A stretch of DNA of 64,000 nucleotides from Alcanivorax hongdengensis A-11-3. Its GTDB lineage: Bacteria > Pseudomonadota > Gammaproteobacteria > Pseudomonadales > Alcanivoracaceae. Where the stretch lies: contig NZ_AMRJ01000004.1 of assembly GCF_000300995.1 (NCBI RefSeq), positions 1 through 64,000 of the forward strand, given 5' to 3'. Each line of letters begins with the position of its first letter. Position 1 is the first letter of the stretch. Positions 60,227-64,000 of this stretch are shown here, piece by piece. The position numbers were made by a program, and so were the translations under genes. Under the pieces are notes generated by a model that had not been told where the DNA came from, ran no database searches, and saw only the letters and a list, made by a program, of their open reading frames with translations.

Positions 60227-60817
60227 ATGACTGACACCCCTTCCCTGCTGCTTGCCTCTTCCTCGCCGTTTCGCCGGGAGCTGCTTGGCAAGCTGGGGCT
60301 GGCATTCCAGCACCAGAGCCCGGATATCGACGAAACCCGCCATCCGGGGGAAAGCCCCACTGCCCTGGTGATGCGCCTGGCCCGACAAAAGGCCCAGGCG
60401 CTGGCCGATGCCTACCCGCAGACACTGGTCATCGGTTCGGATCAGGTGGCGGTGCTGGGCGACCAGGTGCTGGGCAAGCCCGGCAGCCGGGACAATGCCA
60501 TTGCCCAGCTGAGCGCCGCCAGCGGCCAGCGGGTCACGTTTCTCACCGGTCTGTGCCTGCTCAACACCGCCACGGGCCGCAGCCAGGTGGCCTGCGAGCG
60601 TTTTGCCGTGCAGTTTCGCACCCTGCGCCCCGAGCAGATCGAGCGCTATGTGGACATCGAGCAACCACTCAACTGCGCCGGCAGTTTCAAGTCCGAGGGC
60701 CTCGGCATTGTGCTGTTCAAGACCCTGGAGGGCCGTGACCCCAACGCCCTGGTAGGGCTACCGCTGATTCAGCTGACCGATTTCCTGGCCGCAGAGGGCG
60801 TCACTCTGCCTCTGTAG
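60227..60817 (+). CDS. maf: Maf-family nucleotide pyrophosphatase (YceF type)
   Basis: House-cleaning pyrophosphatase of 196 residues. The motif [17 protein letters not shown] is at the start, [10 protein letters not shown] follows, and the catalytic region [17 protein letters not shown] (aspartate at about residue 71) comes next. The YceF branch prefers 7-methyl-GTP. It is divergent from yceD-rpmF, whereas in pseudomonads it runs with them, so the gene is inverted here. A possible ribosome-binding site CGGAG lies before the ATG. Confidence 0.92.
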   Translation: MTDTPSLLLASSSPFRRELLGKLGLAFQHQSPDIDETRHPGESPTALVMRLARQKAQALADAYPQTLVIGSDQVAVLGDQVLGKPGSRDNAIAQLSAASGQRVTFLTGLCLLNTATGRSQVACERFAVQFRTLRPEQIERYVDIEQPLNCAGSFKSEGLGIVLFKTLEGRDPNALVGLPLIQLTDFLAAEGVTLPL

Positions 60818-60846
60818 GCCACCTCGGCCACGGCCCCGTGGCCCGG

Positions 60847-61632
60847 CTAGCCGGTCACCACGCTGGAGTGGTAGAACACCAGCAACATCACCCCGAACAC
60901 GATCCGGTAGATACCGAAGCTGACGAAGGTGAAGCGCTGCAGGAAGTGGATAAACCACTTCATGGTGAAATAGGCCACCACAAAGGCCGTGACAAAACCC
61001 ACCGCCAGGCTGATCAGGTTGGCATCACTGAAATCCTGGTAATGACGCAGCAGGTCAAAGCCGCTGGCCGCTGCCATCACCGGCAGGGCCAGCAGAAAGG
61101 AAAACTCCGCGCAGGCGCGGCGACTCAGTCCGCACAACAAGCCGCCAACGATAGTCGAACCGGCCCGGCTGGTACCCGGTATCACCGCAAAGATCTGGGC
61201 AATACCGATCCAGAACGCCTGCCGGTAGGTCACGTCCTCCACATTGACGGTATGGGACTGCTCTTCCTTGTAGAAGTGTTCCAGCACCAGGAACACCACC
61301 CCACCGACAATAAACATCACCGCCACCACCGTGACCGAGAACAGCTCCTTGATCTGGTGGTGAAACAGCAGGCCAATGATGCCGATGGGAATAAAGGCCA
61401 GCACCAGCTTCTTCCAAAGCTCCAGGTGTCGCAGGCTGATCTTGTCACGGTAATTGGCCAGCACAGCGAGAATAGCGGCCAGCTGAATGATCACATCGAA
61501 GGCCTTGTTGGCATCGGTATTGGCCAGGCCCAGCCAGTCACCCACCACAATCAGGTGGCCGGTGGACGACACTGGCAGAAATTCGGTCAGCCCTTCGACA
61601 ATGCCGAGAATGATGGCTTGCAAGATATCCAT
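60847..61632 (-). CDS. uppP: Undecaprenyl-diphosphatase UppP (BacA)
   Basis: Membrane enzyme of 261 residues recycling undecaprenyl diphosphate for peptidoglycan synthesis. The active-site blocks are [20 protein letters not shown] near the N-terminus and [12 protein letters not shown] in the middle. Several hydrophobic segments surround them. It sits between sppA and the inverted maf gene, a position with no uppP in Pseudomonas, so this is a local insertion or rearrangement. Confidence 0.96.
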   Translation of the reverse strand: MDILQAIILGIVEGLTEFLPVSSTGHLIVVGDWLGLANTDANKAFDVIIQLAAILAVLANYRDKISLRHLELWKKLVLAFIPIGIIGLLFHHQIKELFSVTVVAVMFIVGGVVFLVLEHFYKEEQSHTVNVEDVTYRQAFWIGIAQIFAVIPGTSRAGSTIVGGLLCGLSRRACAEFSFLLALPVMAAASGFDLLRHYQDFSDANLISLAVGFVTAFVVAYFTMKWFIHFLQRFTFVSFGIYRIVFGVMLLVFYHSSVVTG

Positions 61633-61712
61633 TTGCGGGAAGATTCCTCATGCAGAAACAACGGCGGCGAGCCGGATGCTCGCCGCCGCACAGGGGGATT
61701 CAAGGTTCGTGC

Positions 61713-62687
61713 CTAACGCACCGTGGGCACGTTGGCGTTGAGGCCCAGGCTGGAAGCCACGCCGTGGCCCACGGACACACCAAAGCGACGGATCAGCTCG
61801 TCCAGGGGAGAACGGCTGGCGGAATATTCCACCGTACGGTCAATACCGATTACATCACGGGCCACCTGGCCGGGGCTTTTGAGGCCATCGATCAGGCCCA
61901 GCTGGAGGGCCTGGCGGCCGGTCCAGAACAGCCCCGAAAACAGCTCCGGATGACCTTCGACCTTGAGTCGGTCACCACGGCCCTGCTTCACCGCGTCGAT
62001 AAACTGCTGGTGAATGTCATCCAGCATGCTCTGCATGTACTTCCTGTCCCAGTCGCTGACCGGTGCAAAGGGGTCCATCAGGTCCTTGTGCTCGCCGGCG
62101 GTCATCACGCGACGCTCCACGCCCAGCTTGTCGGCGGTACCTTCCAGGCCAAAGCCGGCCATGATCACACCGATGGAACCGACAATACTGGCCGGGTCCG
62201 CATAGATTTCATCGGCGGCAGACGCGATGTAGTAGGCACCGGAAGCGCCCATGTCGGTGATCGCCGCATAGACTTTCTTGTCCGGGTGCGCCTGGCGCAG
62301 CCGGCGAATTTCGTTGTAGACCTGATTGGCCTGCACCGGCGAGCCGCCCGGGCTGTTGATCTTGAGCAGTACCGCCTTGGCATTGTCCGCCTCGAAGGCA
62401 TCGCGCAGCCCCTTGCCGATCAGATCGGCACTGGCATCCTGGTCAGCGGCAATCATGCCGTTCACATCCACCACGGCCACATGGTCTTCGGCCAGCGCCA
62501 CGCTGTCACCGGTGCGCCCGGGCATGATGAAAATCAGCAGGGCAAACAGGTAAACGAAGGTCAGGGCTTTGAAAAAGATGCCCCAGCGGCGCGTCTTGCG
62601 CTGCTCATCCTGGGCCTGGCCCAGCAGCTTTTCGATCAGTTTCCACTCACGGTCGTTCTGCGGGCGCGGTTGTTCATTATCGGTCAT
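61713..62687 (-). CDS. sppA: Signal peptide peptidase SppA, S49 family
   Basis: 324-residue membrane-anchored serine protease with one N-terminal membrane helix (residues about 38-55). The catalytic serine is in TDMGASGAYYIASAAD (about residue 147), and the lysine is in the IVGSIGVIMAGF-downstream region, as in the short single-domain SppA type. KINSPGGSP is the conserved entry motif. It degrades cleaved signal peptides and membrane fragments. It starts 2 bp after the HAD gene ends. Confidence 0.92.
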   Translation of the reverse strand: MTDNEQPRPQNDREWKLIEKLLGQAQDEQRKTRRWGIFFKALTFVYLFALLIFIMPGRTGDSVALAEDHVAVVDVNGMIAADQDASADLIGKGLRDAFEADNAKAVLLKINSPGGSPVQANQVYNEIRRLRQAHPDKKVYAAITDMGASGAYYIASAADEIYADPASIVGSIGVIMAGFGLEGTADKLGVERRVMTAGEHKDLMDPFAPVSDWDRKYMQSMLDDIHQQFIDAVKQGRGDRLKVEGHPELFSGLFWTGRQALQLGLIDGLKSPGQVARDVIGIDRTVEYSASRSPLDELIRRFGVSVGHGVASSLGLNANVPTVR

Positions 62688-62689
62688 TG

Positions 62690-63364
62690 TCAGGCGCTCT
62701 CTGTTATCGGTTGGTCCGCCACCCCGATCAGGGGCAGCAACTGCATCAGTTCGTCAATAATGGCGCGGGGCTCGCTGGGAGCCAGCCGTTCCAGCGGATG
62801 GGCCCCGTAGCTCACCGCCACCCGGTCCACCCCGGCAGCACGGGCCATATCCAGATCAAAGCTGGTATCCCCCACCACCAGAGCCCGCTCCGGTGCGACC
62901 GCCAGTTCCTCCAGCAGTTCCAGCACCATGGCCGGATGCGGTTTGGACTGGCTTTCATCGGCACAGCGGGAGGCATGAAAGTAACTACCCAGGTCCGTAT
63001 TGTTCCAGACCCGCTGCAACCCCTTGCGGCTCTTGCCGGTGGCCACCGCCAGCTTGAGGCCAGCCTGCCGCAGCCGGCCAAGCAGGGCCAGGGCACCGGG
63101 ATAAAGGGCACTGGGGGTTTGCTCGGCGGCAATGAAGTGCTGCGCGTACCGGTCACGCATCCGCTCGATGCCCTGCCCGTCCAGGTGAGGGTAAAGCGTG
63201 GCGATGGCTTCCGGCAGGCCCAGGCCGATAATCCCCCGCACCGCGTCATCGTGCAGTGACGGCAGCGCCAGGTCACTGGCGGCCAGCTGCATGCAGCTGA
63301 CAATGCGGCCAGTGGAATCCATCACCGTGCCATCCCAGTCGAAGATAATCAGGTCGTAGTTCAT
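62690..63364 (-). CDS. HAD-superfamily phosphatase (Gph-like)
   Basis: 224-residue HAD hydrolase. Motif I is IFDWDGTVMDST at residues 6-17 with the nucleophile Asp, motif II is AVATGKSRKG, and motifs III and IV are SKPHPAMVLELL and VVGDTSFDLDMARAAG. The cap is of the phosphoglycolate-phosphatase type. Homologues in pseudomonads are the second gene after rluC. Substrate not determined. It overlaps rluC by 4 bp. Confidence 0.9.
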   Translation of the reverse strand: MNYDLIIFDWDGTVMDSTGRIVSCMQLAASDLALPSLHDDAVRGIIGLGLPEAIATLYPHLDGQGIERMRDRYAQHFIAAEQTPSALYPGALALLGRLRQAGLKLAVATGKSRKGLQRVWNNTDLGSYFHASRCADESQSKPHPAMVLELLEELAVAPERALVVGDTSFDLDMARAAGVDRVAVSYGAHPLERLAPSEPRAIIDELMQLLPLIGVADQPITESA

Positions 63365-64000
63365 GCGCGCTCCCGCAGCGCCGTAATGATGGCTTCGAAG
63401 TCCTCATCCAGCGGCGCACTGACGGTCAGACGCTTGCCGGTGGTCGGGTGCACGAACGTCAGGCTGCGGGCATGCAGACACAGGCGGCGACGGCCCAGGC
63501 TTTCCAGCAGGGCCGCCCCGCGGTCACTGCCGTACTTGTCGTCGCCCAGCAGCGCAAACCCGCCAAACTGCCCATGCACGCGGATCTGGTGGGTGCGGCC
63601 GGTTTCCAGCAGCGCCTCCACCAGCTGAGCGTCACCGAGCCGCTCCAGCAAGCGGAAATGGGTCACGGACGGCTTGCCCTCCCGGGAAACCCGCACGATG
63701 CGTTCATTACCGTTCATCATTTTCAGCAAAGGGGCCTCCAGGGTTCTTTCCTTGCCCTTGAAGCCCTGGCAGAGCAGCCAGTAACGCTTTTCCACCTGAC
63801 CGGACTGCATCAGCCGCTGCAGCTTGCGCAGCATGCCCCGGTGACGGGCCACCATGATCAGGCCGCTGGTATCCCGGTCCAACCGGTGCACCAGCTCCAG
63901 ATTCTGCTCTTTGGGGTACATCACCCGCAGGGCCTCGATCAGCCCCAGGCTGACGCCACTGCCACCATGCACCGCCAACCCCGCCGGCTTGTTGAAGATC
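63361..64000 (-). CDS. rluC: 23S rRNA pseudouridine synthase RluC, N-terminus cut by window end
   Basis: The visible 213 residues are the catalytic part of an RluA-family enzyme. The catalytic aspartate is in HRLDRDTSGLIMVA; FNKPAG-AVHGGSG precedes it at the window edge, and ALLETGRTHQIRVH and DDKYGSD follow. RluC converts U955, U2504 and U2580 in E. coli 23S rRNA. The S4 domain and start are outside the window. The RluC rather than RluD assignment rests on its neighbours HAD, sppA and rpmF. Confidence 0.9.
   Translation of the reverse strand, partial: IFNKPAGLAVHGGSGVSLGLIEALRVMYPKEQNLELVHRLDRDTSGLIMVARHRGMLRKLQRLMQSGQVEKRYWLLCQGFKGKERTLEAPLLKMMNGNERIVRVSREGKPSVTHFRLLERLGDAQLVEALLETGRTHQIRVHGQFGGFALLGDDKYGSDRGAALLESLGRRRLCLHARSLTFVHPTTGKRLTVSAPLDEDFEAIITALRERA

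Overview
The window looks like a chromosomal stretch of a high-GC gammaproteobacterium from the Pseudomonadales/Oceanospirillales side, perhaps Alcanivorax, Halomonas or Marinobacter kin. This is inferred from gene order. The block rluC-HAD-sppA-(uppP)-maf-yceD-rpmF-plsX-fabD-fabG-acpP-fabF-pabC-mltG-tmk-holB-pilZ-tatD matches pseudomonads and has no fabH between plsX and fabD. The nitrate-assimilation cluster includes a pseudomonad-type PP2C/kinase fusion. No rRNA, tRNA, CRISPR array or phage genes were recognised.

Layout. 1-1266: AT-richer accessory DNA with three small minus-strand genes, each followed by an attC-like site, so an integron cassette array with no integrase in view (CALIN) that runs off the left edge. 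1334-1930: a solitary PemK/MazF-like toxin gene converging on a candidate structured RNA with its own promoter and terminator. 2417-4394: a lipase-like hydrolase and a class V aminotransferase. 4699-11221: the rnfABCDGE operon (membrane-bound ferredoxin:NAD+ oxidoreductase), whose first three gene junctions are filled with repeats. 11324-14462: four genes, including a hemerythrin and gltS, that separate rnfE from its usual partner nth; an IS4-like MITE sits inside a terminator here. 14588-24056: mixed housekeeping genes (nth, yigZ, cobB-type sirtuin, aroG, a GNAT-nitrilase fusion) and small unknowns. 24173-27703: a giant lipoprotein with about ten 87-residue cysteine-pair repeats, the most unusual protein here.

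30801-41076: nitrate assimilation. nirB-nirD-nasB-nasA run leftward and a NarK-type transporter plus a PP2C/Ser-Thr kinase fusion run rightward, from two divergent promoters with near-perfect sigma-54 -24/-12 elements. The transporter brings in nitrate, NasA/NasB reduce it to nitrite, and NirBD reduces nitrite to ammonium. 41069-47937: a DUF1285/TetR pair, a class V aminotransferase, a YiiX-like protein, a GlyGly-CTERM trypsin-like protease and an FMN glutamate-synthase-like protein. 48007-48316: a second MITE-like element abutting rmuC. 48317-64000: rmuC, tatD, pilZ, holB, tmk, mltG, pabC, the fatty-acid and phospholipid genes, rpmF-yceD (with a promoter predicting a leaderless mRNA), maf, uppP, sppA, a HAD phosphatase and the end of rluC.

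Start sites were chosen by ribosome-binding-site spacing and family length. Functions come from motif and family recognition by eye; no database search was run.
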